A stretch of 62,516 bases of DNA, taken from the NCBI RefSeq assembly GCF_035474595.1, contig NZ_DATIND010000108.1, forward strand, positions 1 through 62,516. The letters run 5' to 3'. Within the stretch, counting starts at the first letter, position 1. The number at the start of each line of letters is the position of its first letter. The DNA is from Longimicrobium sp. (GTDB lineage Bacteria > Gemmatimonadota > Gemmatimonadetes > Longimicrobiales > Longimicrobiaceae). Positions 25,216-35,011 of this stretch are shown here, one piece after another. The notes under the pieces were generated by a model that was not told the origin of the DNA, ran no database searches, and saw nothing but the letters and a program-made list of their open reading frames with translations. The translations under genes were made by a program, and so were the position numbers.

Positions 25216-27717
25216 ATGCCCTGTCCCCCAGGCTTGTACGTAGACGTCGCGCTCCCGCTGCCGCCACCGCGGACCTTCACCTACCGCGTGCCCGACGCCC
25301 TGCGCGCGCAGGCGCGGCCGGGCGCGCGGGTGCTGGTGCCGTTCGGCAGCCGCGAGCGCATCGGGTGGATCGACCGCGTCTCGGACCCGGCGACGATCGG
25401 CGACCCGGAGAAGGTGAAGCCGATCCTGGGCGTGCTGGACGGGGCACCCAGCGTGACGCCCGCGGTGCTGCGCCTCTGCCGCTGGATCGCGGGCTACTAC
25501 CTGTCGCCGCTGGGGCAGGTGATCCGCACCGCGCTCCCGGCGGGGCTCACCGACTCGTCCACCGACTACCTGCAGCTGACGGGGGACCCGGCGCCGGGGC
25601 GCGACCTGGGGCAGCAGGAGCTGAAGCTGGTGGAATGGCTGCGCGGGAGGGACGGGCCGCAGGCGGTCGCGCGGCTGCGGCGGGAGATGGGCGACCGGGT
25701 GTGGTGGCCCACCATCCGGCGGCTGGAGGAGATCGGGCTGGTGCGGGTGATGACGGAGGGCCCGCGCGTGGAGCCGCCGGTGCGCACCCGCCGCGTGCTG
25801 CGCGTGCGCGAGCTTCCCAGCCTGCTGGAGCGCGACCGCATCTTCGCGCGCGCCGCCCGCCAGCGCGAGGCGTTCGAAACGGTGGAGGCGATGGGCGGCG
25901 CGGCCGACGTGCCGCATCTGGTCAACGAGCTCGGCTTCACCTACACCATCCTGAACGCGCTGGTGAAGAAGGAGGTGGCCGACATCGCCGAGGAGGAGGT
26001 GTCGCGCGACCCGTACGCCGGCGTGGAGGCCGGCGCCGCGCCCCAGCACCGCCCCACGCCCGCGCAGACGTCCGTCATCCGCCGGCTGGTCGAGGCGACC
26101 CGGACGGAGAAGCCGGGGACCTTCCTGCTGCGCGGCGTCACCGGCTCGGGAAAGACGCTGGTCTACATCGAGCTGTTGCGCGAAGTGGTGGAGCGGCAGG
26201 GGAAGACGGCCATCGTCCTGGTCCCCGAGATCGCGCTGACGCCGCAGACGGTGGGGCGCTTCAAGGCCGTGTTCGGCGACCGGGTGGCCGTTCTCCACTC
26301 CGCGCTGTCGGACGGCGAGCGGTACGACGAGTGGCGGTCATTGAGATCGGGAGAGAAGCGGATCGTGGTGGGCGCGCGCTCGGCCATCTTCGCCCCGCTC
26401 CCCGACCTGGGCGCCATCGTGGTGGACGAGGAGCACGAGAGCTCGTACAAGCAGGGCGAGGCGCCGCGCTACCACGCCCGCGAGGTGGCCGTCGTGCGGG
26501 CGACCATCGAGGGCGCCGTGTGCCTGCTCGGCTCGGCCACGCCGTCGCTGGAGAGCTGGGCCAACGCGCAGGCGGGAAAGTACACGCTGCTGGAGCTCCC
26601 CGAGCGCGTGGGAGGCCAGCCGATGCCGCCCATCCGCATCGTGGACCTGCGGGCCGAGCGCAAGCGCCAGCGCGACTCGAGCGGGCCCATGCAGGACCGC
26701 GGGCCGGTCATCCTCTCCGACCTGCTGGTGACCGCCATCGGCCAGCGCATCGCCCGCGGCGAGCAGACCATTTTGCTGCTGAACCGGCGCGGCTACGCCA
26801 ACTTCGTGCAGTGCCGCGAGTGCGGAATGGTGTGGCAGTGCCCCAACTGCAACGTCTCGCTCACCTACCACCGCCGGCGCGCGCGGCTCACCTGCCACTA
26901 CTGCCTGCACGAGGAGCCGTCGCCCGGCCACTGCGCGGCGTGCGGATCGAAGGACCTGAGCTTCAAGGGGGTGGGGACGGAGCAGGTGGAGCGGACCGTG
27001 GCGGAGACCTTTCCCAGCGCGCGGATCGCGCGGATGGACGTGGACACCACCAGCGGCAAGTGGAGCCACCACGAGATCCTGGGACGAGTCGAGCGCCGCG
27101 AGGTCGACATCCTGATGGGAACGCAGATGATCGCGAAGGGGCTGGACTTCCCCAACGTGACGCTGGTCGGGGTGATCAACGCCGACGTGGGGATCAACCT
27201 TCCCGACTTCCGCGCCACCGAGCGCACCTTCCAGCTGATGACGCAGGTGGCCGGGCGCGCGGGGCGGGGACCCAAGGGCGGCGAGGTGTTCATCCAGACC
27301 GCGCTCCCCACCCACTACGCCGTCGCGGCGGCGACCGAGCACGACTTCGTCACCTTCGCCGAGAAGGAGCTGGAGACGCGCCGCGAGCCGCGCTACCCGC
27401 CCTTCACGCGGCTGGTGAACGTGGTGGTGAGCGGGCTGGAGGAAGAGGCGACGCAGGAGGCGGCGACCGCCGCGGGCGAGTGGGTGGCCGGGCTGCTGGA
27501 GTCGCGCCGCGTGCGCGACGTGACGCTCACCGGGCCGGCGCCCAGCCCGATCGACCGCATCCGGGGGCGGTGGCGCTGGCACTTCCTCCTCCGCTCCGAC
27601 CACGCGGACACGCTGGGCAAGGTGTCGCGCTTCTTCTGGGAGCGCTGGCACCCCCGCAGCCCCAAGGCCGCCGACATCCGCGTCATCATCGACCGCGACC
27701 CGGTGCAGCTGCTGTAA
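25216..27717 (+). CDS. priA: Primosomal protein N' (replication restart helicase PriA)
   Basis: An 833-residue 3'-5' helicase that reloads the replisome at stalled forks. The N-terminal DNA-binding domain starts YVDVALPLPPPRTFTYRVP. Walker A is GVTGSGKT (307-314) and Walker B is VVDEEH (403-407). The later helicase motifs LLGSATPS, ILLLNRRGYANF, MGTQMIAKGLDFP and VAGRAGRG are present. Eight zinc-binding cysteines are kept as CRECGMVWQCPNC, CHYC and CAAC. The ATG at 25216 gives the family N-terminus. It lies inside a short CCCTGTC/CCCTATG heptad tract (25199-25231), so no normal ribosome site is visible. Confidence 0.96.
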   Translation: MPCPPGLYVDVALPLPPPRTFTYRVPDALRAQARPGARVLVPFGSRERIGWIDRVSDPATIGDPEKVKPILGVLDGAPSVTPAVLRLCRWIAGYYLSPLGQVIRTALPAGLTDSSTDYLQLTGDPAPGRDLGQQELKLVEWLRGRDGPQAVARLRREMGDRVWWPTIRRLEEIGLVRVMTEGPRVEPPVRTRRVLRVRELPSLLERDRIFARAARQREAFETVEAMGGAADVPHLVNELGFTYTILNALVKKEVADIAEEEVSRDPYAGVEAGAAPQHRPTPAQTSVIRRLVEATRTEKPGTFLLRGVTGSGKTLVYIELLREVVERQGKTAIVLVPEIALTPQTVGRFKAVFGDRVAVLHSALSDGERYDEWRSLRSGEKRIVVGARSAIFAPLPDLGAIVVDEEHESSYKQGEAPRYHAREVAVVRATIEGAVCLLGSATPSLESWANAQAGKYTLLELPERVGGQPMPPIRIVDLRAERKRQRDSSGPMQDRGPVILSDLLVTAIGQRIARGEQTILLLNRRGYANFVQCRECGMVWQCPNCNVSLTYHRRRARLTCHYCLHEEPSPGHCAACGSKDLSFKGVGTEQVERTVAETFPSARIARMDVDTTSGKWSHHEILGRVERREVDILMGTQMIAKGLDFPNVTLVGVINADVGINLPDFRATERTFQLMTQVAGRAGRGPKGGEVFIQTALPTHYAVAAATEHDFVTFAEKELETRREPRYPPFTRLVNVVVSGLEEEATQEAATAAGEWVAGLLESRRVRDVTLTGPAPSPIDRIRGRWRWHFLLRSDHADTLGKVSRFFWERWHPRSPKAADIRVIIDRDPVQLL

Positions 27718-27737
27718 ACCCGGCCGTTCATCGAGAA

Positions 27738-27956
27738 TCAGGCAGGAACCTTCTGCGGAAACAGCCTTGCGTGCAGCTCGGCCAGGCGATCTTCGATGGA
27801 ATCAGCCGCCTCGATCGCCTCGGGAGAAGCGGGGATGTCCGGATCCATCGCGAAACGCCGGGAGAGAAGCCGCTCGTATTCCTCCAGGTCCCCGGGCTCG
27901 GCCTGCGGGTTTTCGGCCAGGACGCGGGCTTTTTCTTCCGGCTTCATGGGTTCCAT
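27738..27956 (-). CDS. Small acidic hypothetical protein
   Basis: A 72-residue protein (MEPMKPEEKARVLAENPQAE at the N-terminus) with predicted helices and the segment EEYERLLSRRFAMDPD. An internal Met at 27947 is an alternative start. It starts 2 bp after the stop of the metalloprotease-like gene, so the two form an operon. I do not recognise a family. A regulatory or chaperone-like role for the protease partner is only a guess from position. Confidence 0.6.
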   Translation of the reverse strand: MEPMKPEEKARVLAENPQAEPGDLEEYERLLSRRFAMDPDIPASPEAIEAADSIEDRLAELHARLFPQKVPA

Positions 27957-27958
27957 CG

Positions 27959-28867
27959 CTACCTCCCGAGTTTGGCGCGAATCCGGTCGAGCAGGAACAT
28001 CCGGGTGATCCGGTCGTGCTGGCAGTGCTCTGGCACGTGGTCGTGTGCCAGCCAGTAGTTGTCCATCACAGCAGGAAATTCCGGATCGTTCAGCTCGCAG
28101 TGGTACGACTGCCAGCTTCCGTATCCCAGCCCGTCACGGGTTGCATCCGCAGCAAGAGCGATTCCGTTGTACACCGCGAACCCAGGCGGGATCGGCCTTC
28201 CGCGCTTGTTGTTCAGTCCACGAGGGCTGTCGACGTACAGGTCCAGCACCGAACCGTTCGAATAGCTCGACAGCGCATGCCCGAACTCGTGCAGTGCGGT
28301 GAGCGACCGGCTGGTGGCGTGCTGGGCGATCGTACCCGGGATCAGGTTCCAGAACCGGTGCGACAGGGCGACACCGTCCAGCGAGAACGCCACGCCCGCT
28401 CGCCCATCGTCGTCCGACGTGAACCATGCGCTGGCGCGGGTGTGCGTTTCCGACCGTGAGATCGCGTACGCCACATCCGCCGCAAGCCCGAACCTCGCGA
28501 GAAAGGGCGCGAAGGCGGTTCTGCGGGGAACCAGCAAGTTGCTGACTGCATCCTGCCCGACCAGCGCCGTCGCGTCCTCGGCGTCCAGCCCATCCGCGAA
28601 GACCGATACCACGCGGATCCGCGGTGCAATCGTAGCGTCGCCGAGGAACTGCTCGGCCTGGTTGGGAAGCCTGCCGAAAAGCGCCTGGACGACGTAGCGG
28701 ACACTGGCGTCGAACTCCGCCCGGTGGTCCGTGATCGAATCACCGATGAACTGGCCGCTCTTCCACGGCGCTTCGAGCGCCGGGTTCGCGATGATGCAGA
28801 TCGTGAACGGCGATGCCTTCGATGCATCGCCATCCCGAACCACCTGAATGATTGGTTCCGCAGCCAT
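27959..28867 (-). CDS. HExxH zinc metalloprotease-like protein
   Basis: A 302-residue protein with no signal peptide or membrane segment. GGGGAG lies 8 bases before the ATG at 28867. The zinc-binding helix is LTALHEFGHALSSYSNG, with His193, Glu194 and His197. A third ligand cannot be named with confidence. Upstream of it the region IRVVSVFADGLDAEDATALV and a long Ala/Arg-rich stretch show no domain I recognise. After it are two Cys (YHCELND, PEHCQHD). The overall fold and substrate are unknown. The small gene at 27738 follows in the same transcript. Confidence 0.7.
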   Translation of the reverse strand: MAAEPIIQVVRDGDASKASPFTICIIANPALEAPWKSGQFIGDSITDHRAEFDASVRYVVQALFGRLPNQAEQFLGDATIAPRIRVVSVFADGLDAEDATALVGQDAVSNLLVPRRTAFAPFLARFGLAADVAYAISRSETHTRASAWFTSDDDGRAGVAFSLDGVALSHRFWNLIPGTIAQHATSRSLTALHEFGHALSSYSNGSVLDLYVDSPRGLNNKRGRPIPPGFAVYNGIALAADATRDGLGYGSWQSYHCELNDPEFPAVMDNYWLAHDHVPEHCQHDRITRMFLLDRIRAKLGR

Positions 28868-29055
28868 GATCGCGTCTCCCCGAAAGTTGGGCAGCGTGCA
28901 GCGCCCCATGCCTGGGTGCGCACGTGAGATTCCTCGGATCATCCACTCCGTTCAAGAGTATGATCGGAGCAGGGTCGTCGGCAATAGGAGAACGCAACAA
29001 AGCGCATCGGGCCTGCTTCGCGACATGAACGTCGTAGAAAGCACGGGGCCGGGCT

Positions 29056-29093
29056 GACGAAAGCCCCTCCCGCGGGCCGGGAGGGGCTTCGTC
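29056..29093 (-). terminator. Intrinsic terminator of the paralogue array
   Basis: A long GC stem with one bulge (GACGAAAGCCCCTCCCG pairing with CGGGAGGGGCTTCGTC) lies 17 bp after the stop of the last gene of the array. No long T tract follows on the minus strand. Confidence 0.7.
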
Positions 29094-29109
29094 GCGCGGA
29101 GATGCGCGG

Positions 29110-29939
29110 TCAGCGCGTGGTGCACATCAGGCTGGTCAGCATTTCGAACGGCGGCAGGGCCACGGGCTCGCGGGCGATCCGCCGCGCGAAGTCCGCCGTG
29201 TAGGCCACGATGATCCCGCCGCCGCCGTACACCTCCAGCCGGTAGAGCTCCTGCGGGCGGTACGCGGAGAGCTGGTCGAAGCTGGACGGCGTCTCGTCCA
29301 GGATCACGCACGGGTGCACGGCCACGCCTCGGACGCGCACGCACTCCGGCGCGCCGCCCGCCCGCAGCCCCGGCGTGGCGCGCCCGCCGGGGCCGCGCGC
29401 CGAGCCCGTGCCCAGGCTCCCGCACGGCGCGTACGAGAGCTGCCCCTGGGCGAACACGAACTGGGTCACGCTCGGATAGCCGGTGTTCACCAGCGCGTCG
29501 CGGTCGTACGCGCGCGCCGCCGTCCCCGCCCCGCGCACCCGCCGCTCGATGCGCCGCACCACCACGCGCAGTCCCTGCAGCACCGCCGGGTCCGCCTCCA
29601 GCCGGATCACCCGCGCGGAATCTCCCGCAGACACCTCCCAGATCCCCGCGCGCGGCCGGTATCCCAGCGCCGAGACCACCGAGCCGTACGTACCCGCGGG
29701 CGCGCGGACGGCGAATCGCCCCTGCTCGTCGGTGTAGGCGCTCACGCCGGCGGCGGGAGCTTCACGGCCGCCGCGCGCACCGGCTGCCCCGTGCGCGCGT
29801 CCAGCACGCGGCCGGACAGCGGCACCGCCTCGCCACGCGTGACGGTGATGGCGGGCCCGGCGGCGGTGTCGCGCTGCGCCGCGGCGGGGAGGGCCGCCAA
29901 CGCCAGGAGCACGGCGGAGAGGATGGGGATGCGGCGCAT
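29110..29939 (-). pseudogene. Frameshifted secreted carboxypeptidase-regulatory/plug protein
   Basis: The first member of a tandem array, broken into two frames. The N-terminal frame (start 29939) gives a signal peptide (MRRIPILSAVLLALAALPAA) and LSGRVLDARTGQPVRAAAVK, then stops at 29742. The second frame continues with GVSAYTDEQGRFAVRAPAGT and runs to 29110. Against the intact paralogues downstream the two parts are adjacent pieces of one protein, so a single indel lies near 29745-29765. The C-terminal part keeps the family pattern CVILDETPSSFDQLSAYRPQ, then ELYRLEVYGGGGIIVAYT. It is about 60% diverged from its neighbours. A sequencing error is an alternative explanation. Confidence 0.7.
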
Positions 29940-30036
29940 CGGGTTCACGCGGTGGATGGGAGAAGTGCAGTCGATCGTCATCACCCGGCGCGACGGGCCG
30001 CGGCACCCGCACCGCGGCCGGCCGCGCCGCGCGGGG

Positions 30037-30816
30037 CTACATCAGCGAGGGGCCTTTCCGGCAGTACATCTCCACCATCGACTCCACCGGCGGCGGCCTC
30101 CAGCCGCGCAGCGCCAGCTCCTCGGCGAACGTGCTGGTGTACGCGAGGATCGCCCTGCCGCCCTTGTAGACCTCCACGCGGTACAGCTCGCGCGGCCGGT
30201 ACATCGCCAGCTCGCCGAAGCTCGACGGCGTGTCGTTGATCAGCACGCAGGGCCGTTCCGGCACCCCGCGGATGCGGAGGCAGTTCAGCGACCCCGAATC
30301 GGTGGAGAAGGTGGAGCAGGGCGCCGGCGTGAGGTGCGCCATCTGGCGCACGAAGATGGCGGCGTCGTGGTCGTTCGAGGCCAGCAGGAAGTCGTGGTTG
30401 AAGCCCATCAGCGAGGCCCCGCTCGCGCGAGCGCGGCGCTCCAGCCGGCCGGCGGTCACCGTCAGCGCCCGCAGCAGCACGGGGTTGGGCTCCAGCAGCA
30501 CCTGCGGCTCCGGCTCGCGCGGCGCCACGGTGAAGATCTGCGCGCTCTGCCGGTAGCCCAGCAGCGACACCATCGCGCCGTACTGCCCCGGCGCCACGCC
30601 CTGGGCGATGAAGCGCCCCTCGGCGTCGGTGAGCACGTCCACCCGCGCGCCGGGCACGCGGACACGGGCGGCGCGGACCGGCTGCAGGGAGCGGGCGTCC
30701 AGCACCACGCCGGTGAGGACCTCCCCTCCCGGCGCGGCCTGCGCCTGCTGCTGCGCGGCGGCGGGAACGGCAAGGCAGAGAAGGAAGATGGAAAGCGGGA
30801 CGATGCGGCGGATCAT
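30037..30816 (-). CDS. Secreted carboxypeptidase-regulatory/plug-like protein
   Basis: A 259-residue exported protein. Residues 1-22 are a signal peptide ending AAAQ. Residues about 33-105 are a carboxypeptidase-regulatory-like beta sandwich (LTGVVLDARSLQPVRAARV, DVLTDAEGRFIAQGVAPGQY). The C-terminal half resembles the plug region of TonB-dependent receptors: CLRIRGVPERPCVLINDTPS, ELYRVEVYKGGRAILAYT. No barrel follows, so it is not a receptor. Such short proteins are common in Gemmatimonadota and their role is unknown. It is a close paralogue of the next gene upstream. Confidence 0.78.
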   Translation of the reverse strand: MIRRIVPLSIFLLCLAVPAAAQQQAQAAPGGEVLTGVVLDARSLQPVRAARVRVPGARVDVLTDAEGRFIAQGVAPGQYGAMVSLLGYRQSAQIFTVAPREPEPQVLLEPNPVLLRALTVTAGRLERRARASGASLMGFNHDFLLASNDHDAAIFVRQMAHLTPAPCSTFSTDSGSLNCLRIRGVPERPCVLINDTPSSFGELAMYRPRELYRVEVYKGGRAILAYTSTFAEELALRGWRPPPVESMVEMYCRKGPSLM

Positions 30817-30889
30817 GGATGCGCTCGGGGTTGGGAGGAAAGGGGCGGGGCCGCGGCACCGCCCGCGTCCGTACGCCGGCCGGCCGATC

Positions 30890-31663
30890 CTACAGCGGTA
30901 CCGATTTGCGGCAGTACATCGCCACCTGCGTCTCGATGGGGGGCGGCCGCCACCCGCGCGTGGCGATTTCCTCGGCGAACTGGGTGGTGTAGGCCAGGAC
31001 GGCCTGGCCGCCCTTGTAGACCTCCACGCGGTACAGCTCGCGCGGCCGGTACATCGCCAGCTCGCCGTAGCTGGCCGGCGTGTCGTTGATCAGCACGCAG
31101 GCGGGCGAGGCCACGCCGCGCACCAGCACGCAGTTGAGATCGCCTTCCGTGGACAATGCCCCGCAGCGGACCGCCTGGATGTGCGCCATCTCGATGACCA
31201 GCCTGCTGGCGTTGCGCTCGTTCGAGGCCAGCAGGAAGTCGTGGTCGAACCCCATCAGCGCGGCCCCGCTCGCGCGCGCCCGGCTCTCCAGCCGGCGCGC
31301 GGTCACCGTCAGCCCTCGCAGCAGCACGGGGTTGGGCTCCAGCAGCACCTGCGGCTCCGGCTCGCCCGGCGCCACGGTGAAGACCTGCGCGCTCTGCCGG
31401 TAGCCCAGCAGCGACACCATGGCGCCGTACTCCCCGGGCGCCACGCCCTGGGCGATGAAGCGCCCCTCTGCATCGGTCAGCACGTCCACCCCCGCGCCGG
31501 GCACGCGCACGCGGGCGGCGCGGATCGGCTGCAGGCTGCGGGCGTCCAGCACCACGCCGGTGAGGATCTCCCCTCCCGGCGCGGCCCGCGGCTGGTCCTG
31601 CGCGGCGGCGGGAAGAGCCAGGGCGAGGAGAAGGATGGAAAGCGGGAGGATGCGGCGGATCAT
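30890..31663 (-). CDS. Secreted carboxypeptidase-regulatory/plug-like protein, paralogue
   Basis: A 257-residue protein about 70-75% identical by eye to the 30037 protein, so the pair arose by recent duplication. The signal peptide (MIRRILPLSILLLALALPAA) and regulatory-like domain (TGVVLDARSLQPIRAARVRV) are nearly the same. Divergence is concentrated in the middle (ASNERNASRLVIEMAHIQAV), which carries the region around two conserved cysteines. The plug-like C-terminus ends MYCRKSVPL, matching MYCRKGPSLM. The two genes are 73 bp apart and likely co-transcribed. Confidence 0.78.
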   Translation of the reverse strand: MIRRILPLSILLLALALPAAAQDQPRAAPGGEILTGVVLDARSLQPIRAARVRVPGAGVDVLTDAEGRFIAQGVAPGEYGAMVSLLGYRQSAQVFTVAPGEPEPQVLLEPNPVLLRGLTVTARRLESRARASGAALMGFDHDFLLASNERNASRLVIEMAHIQAVRCGALSTEGDLNCVLVRGVASPACVLINDTPASYGELAMYRPRELYRVEVYKGGQAVLAYTTQFAEEIATRGWRPPPIETQVAMYCRKSVPL

Positions 31664-32022
31664 GGAAGCCTCGGAGTCACGGAAGGTATGCGGGTGGATG
31701 ACGCGCGGAGGAGATTCGGACGCGTGCCCACCCGTCTGGCGAGCGGGCGTCACGCGGCCCGCCCTGGATGACGGATGTCAGGGCCGCGGCATCGGCGCCG
31801 GTCCGGCCTGTCCCCCGCGGTGGACGCCGCGTCCCCCGCCGGTGTCCTGCCTGGCGGTCGCGGGAAGCGCCGCGGCGGCCGGGGAGGCCGGCGATGCGGC
31901 CGTGCAAGTCGTTGTGCGGCAAATCATTCTGCGGAGGCGTGCGGGGGAGCGGAACGTCTGGTTGCAGGATGAAGGGCAACTCCGGGACCATCCCATCGGC
32001 CCCCATACAGCACCGCGCGCCG
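31664..32022. other. Intergenic in paralogue array, no gene
   Basis: These 359 bp separate an intact paralogue from a truncated one. Translations in all frames lack recognisable motifs; fragments such as short Ala-rich stretches on the minus strand could be eroded coding sequence. Confidence 0.35.
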
Positions 32023-32203
32023 TCATCCCGAGCGGCAGTACTGCTCGACGATCACCTCCACCGGCGCCAGCGTCCACCGGGCGCGCGCCATCTGCTCCGC
32101 GAACATGGAGGTGTAGATGACGACGGCCGCGCCGCCGCGGTAGATCTCCAGCCGGTACAGCTCCGACGGCCGGTACATCGCCAGCTCGGCGAAGCTCGAG
32201 AAC
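32023..32203 (-). pseudogene. C-terminal remnant of fourth paralogue
   Basis: About 60 codons on the minus strand read FSSFAELAMYRPSELYRLEI, then YRGGAAVVIYTSMFAEQMAR, ending VEVIVEQYCRSG before a stop at 32023. This matches the last 60 residues of the two intact paralogues (SSFGELAMYRPRELYRVEVY...MYCRKG). No start, signal peptide or regulatory-like domain lies upstream, so only the tail is left. Confidence 0.75.
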
Positions 32204-32522
32204 GCGCCACGCGGGCGCGCATGGAGAGCAGCGGAGACGATTGGGAGATGCGGGAGGAGATGCGGGGCACAAGATGTAGTGCGCCGCTTGACCGGACGTG
32301 GCAGATTTAGCTAGGTTTCATCGGTATAATCAGGTTTCGGCGCATTCTCAACCATCCGGCATCCACATTCGCGCGGCTGATTCTTGGCCCGCATCGCCGC
32401 ACCGCTGTTGCCAGGGCGCGGACAACGGATGGATCGTGCGCACGATCCTTGAAAACCGTGGACCCACAACGACGGCAACGCAAAGAGCAGGGGACCCACC
32501 CGAGACCACGAGGTGCATCCGT
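32204..32522. other. Intergenic, HNH gene leader
   Basis: The 319-bp gap between the remnant and the HNH gene includes an AT-richer stretch near 32300-32345 and the palindrome at 32431-32448. No gene seen. Confidence 0.4.
32431..32448. promoter_or_regulatory. Perfect 18-bp palindrome before HNH gene
   Basis: GGATCGTGCGCACGATCC is perfectly self-complementary and centred 84 bp before the HNH start codon. It could be an operator for a dimeric regulator. No regulator gene is adjacent, and chance palindromes of this length are uncommon but possible. Confidence 0.4.
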
Positions 32523-33137
<615 letters not shown>

Positions 33138-33138
33138 G

Positions 33139-33176
33139 GCGGGTCGTCTCTCTCCAGGGGCGGCCCGCTTCTCTTT
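33139..33176 (+). terminator. Intrinsic terminator after HNH gene
   Basis: GCGGGTCG pairs with CGGCCCGC (one G-T pair) two bases after the stop and is followed by TTCTCTTT. Confidence 0.75.
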
Positions 33177-33180
33177 ACCG

Positions 33181-33569
33181 CAGTGCGGAAGTGCGGGAGT
33201 GCGGAAGTGCGTGGTATCGGAGAGCCGCGTTGCATCCGTGCGTTGATGACTTCGGTGCCCGCCGCGTAGCCCTCCCCCCGCGGCTGGGGCCGCGTACCCC
33301 CTCCCGATAACGGAAGGGGTAACTTCGATGGCTCCGCACGGGCGGTAGCGCACTCGTCGGACGGCTGCGTGATGCGAGGCCCGCCGGAGCATTCCCCGCG
33401 ACTCCGAAGCTTCTCCCCCGGTGAGTTCTCCCCTCCCCCCCGGAGCGCGCGGAAGGGCCGGGGGGAGGGGCCAGCCAGGCGGGCACGATGCCTCCGGCCA
33501 CCACCGAAAGCCCTCCACTCGCGCACTCACGCACTCACGCACTTCCGCACTTCCGCACTTCCGCACTTC
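33181..33569. repeat. Octamer tracts and palindromic repeat B, copy 2
   Basis: This gene-free gap holds three repeat blocks. 33181-33213 has AGTGCGGN octamers and 33516-33569 has the reverse-complement octamers CACTCACG and CACTTCCG. Between them, 33268-33328 is the core of repeat B and its extension to about 33480 matches 11605-11740. The gap runs from the HNH stop (33138) to the SusD-like stop (33637). Confidence 0.7.
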
Positions 33570-33574
33570 ATGAC

Positions 33575-33610
33575 GAAGCCGCCGCCCCGGTTGCCCGGAG
33601 CGGCGGCTTC
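33575..33610 (-). terminator. Intrinsic terminator of SusCD operon
   Basis: An 11-bp stem (GAAGCCGCCGC with GCGGCGGCTTC) lies 28 bp after the SusD-like stop codon on the minus strand. The bases after it (GTCATGAAG) are not T-rich. Confidence 0.65.
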
Positions 33611-33637
33611 ATCATCTGATCGCGCGGGGATCCGCCG

Positions 33638-34966
33638 TCAGATGTTCGGGTTGTTGTTCCGCTCCACGTTCGGCAGCGGCAGGCACCGCTGCGAGCCGTA
33701 GGTGCCGCCGGCGTGATACGCCGAACCCGGGGCCGGGCTCAGCGGCAGGTTGTAGCGGATGAGGTCGCCCAGGTGGTGGCCGTCGAGGAAGAACTCGCGC
33801 CGCCGCTGGTCGATGATCTCGGCCAGCACCTCGGCCTGCGTGGTGCCGGTGAAGGCCGGCTGCCCGCCCCGCGCGCGCTCGGCGGCGATCACCGCCAGCG
33901 CCGGGGCCAGGTCGTTGGCGCGCGCCGCCGCCTCGGCCACGATCAGCTGCGCCTCCTCGTAGCTGGCCAGCACCATCGGCGAGTCGGCCTGCGTGTACTT
34001 CTTCTGCAGCCACTGCTCCACGCCGGTCACCGTCCGCCCGATCCCGCCGGGGCCCGTGCCGGCCACCGAGTCCACCGGCACCCGCGGGTCGTTCAGCCGG
34101 CGGTACAGCGGCCCCACCGTGACCGAGGTCGACACGCCGCTGCCCACCTGGCGGTTCTCGGCCCACAGCTTGTTCTGCCGCAGCGAGTTGGAGGCCGAGG
34201 CGGTGATCTGGTACTTGAAGCCGGCAGGAACCAGCGCCGCGTCGGCCCGGGCCGCGGCGTAGCTGCCCAGGTCCAGCTCCGCCCGCGCCCGCCCCACCCG
34301 CGCCAGGTTGGCCAGGCTGTTGGCGCTGGCCCCCGCGGCCGCGGCCGCGGCCAGCGCGGTGTTGAAGCGGTCGATGGCCGCGGTGAGGATCTCGGTGGGC
34401 GTCAGCTCGTTGCCGTAGACGGGGTTCCCCGCGTCGTCCAGCTGGCTGATGGTGCCCGAGCAGAAGCCCTCGCCCATCATCACCAGCGCGTAGCCGGCCA
34501 CGGCGGCCGCCTGCGCGATCTTGGCCTGGCGGCCGGGCACCTGCGCGTCGGTCCACGAGGTCAGGTGGCGCAGCAGCTGGTCGGCGCTGGCGCGCGCCTT
34601 CTGCAGCGGGCCGTACACGCCCAGCGCGTCGCAGCTCTGCACCTGGTAGCGGCGGTCGGCCGCGGTCATGCTTCGCTGGTCGTACGGGAAGCGGTCGGCG
34701 GTCTGCGTGCCGTCCTGCAGCTCGTCGCCGATCAGCCCGCTCATCACCGCGTAGGCGCCGGCCGCGCACTCGAAGTCGCCCACCACGCCGTTCAGCAGGA
34801 TCTGCGCGTTGGCGGGGTCGTTCTCGAAGGGCTCGGCCACGATGCGGTTGCTGGTCTCCACGTCGAGCGCGTCCTTGCAGGCGGGGAGCGCCGCCAGCAG
34901 CACGGCCCCCGCGGCGGCAAGCGCCCGCCACGGGGCGCCGCGCGCCGTTCTCCGGGTTGGTTTCAT
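33638..34966 (-). CDS. SusD/RagB-type outer-membrane lipoprotein
   Basis: A 442-residue nutrient-binding lipoprotein of the SusD/RagB group. AAGGGTGAG precedes the ATG at 34966. The signal peptide ends in a lipobox (LLAALPAC, Cys around residue 30). The helical body has tetratricopeptide-like segments (LANLARVGRARAELDLGSYA), and the C-terminus has the RRREFFLDGHHLGDLIRYN block followed by ERNNNPNI, both characteristic of SusD proteins. It is encoded 45 bp downstream of the SusC-like receptor on the same strand, so they form one operon and one complex. No glycosidase or peptidase neighbour reveals the substrate. Confidence 0.9.
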   Translation of the reverse strand: MKPTRRTARGAPWRALAAAGAVLLAALPACKDALDVETSNRIVAEPFENDPANAQILLNGVVGDFECAAGAYAVMSGLIGDELQDGTQTADRFPYDQRSMTAADRRYQVQSCDALGVYGPLQKARASADQLLRHLTSWTDAQVPGRQAKIAQAAAVAGYALVMMGEGFCSGTISQLDDAGNPVYGNELTPTEILTAAIDRFNTALAAAAAAGASANSLANLARVGRARAELDLGSYAAARADAALVPAGFKYQITASASNSLRQNKLWAENRQVGSGVSTSVTVGPLYRRLNDPRVPVDSVAGTGPGGIGRTVTGVEQWLQKKYTQADSPMVLASYEEAQLIVAEAAARANDLAPALAVIAAERARGGQPAFTGTTQAEVLAEIIDQRRREFFLDGHHLGDLIRYNLPLSPAPGSAYHAGGTYGSQRCLPLPNVERNNNPNI

Positions 34967-35011
34967 CGTCTCACCCTTCCGGTTCGTTGTCGTTCGCATG
35001 GGGGGCCGCCG

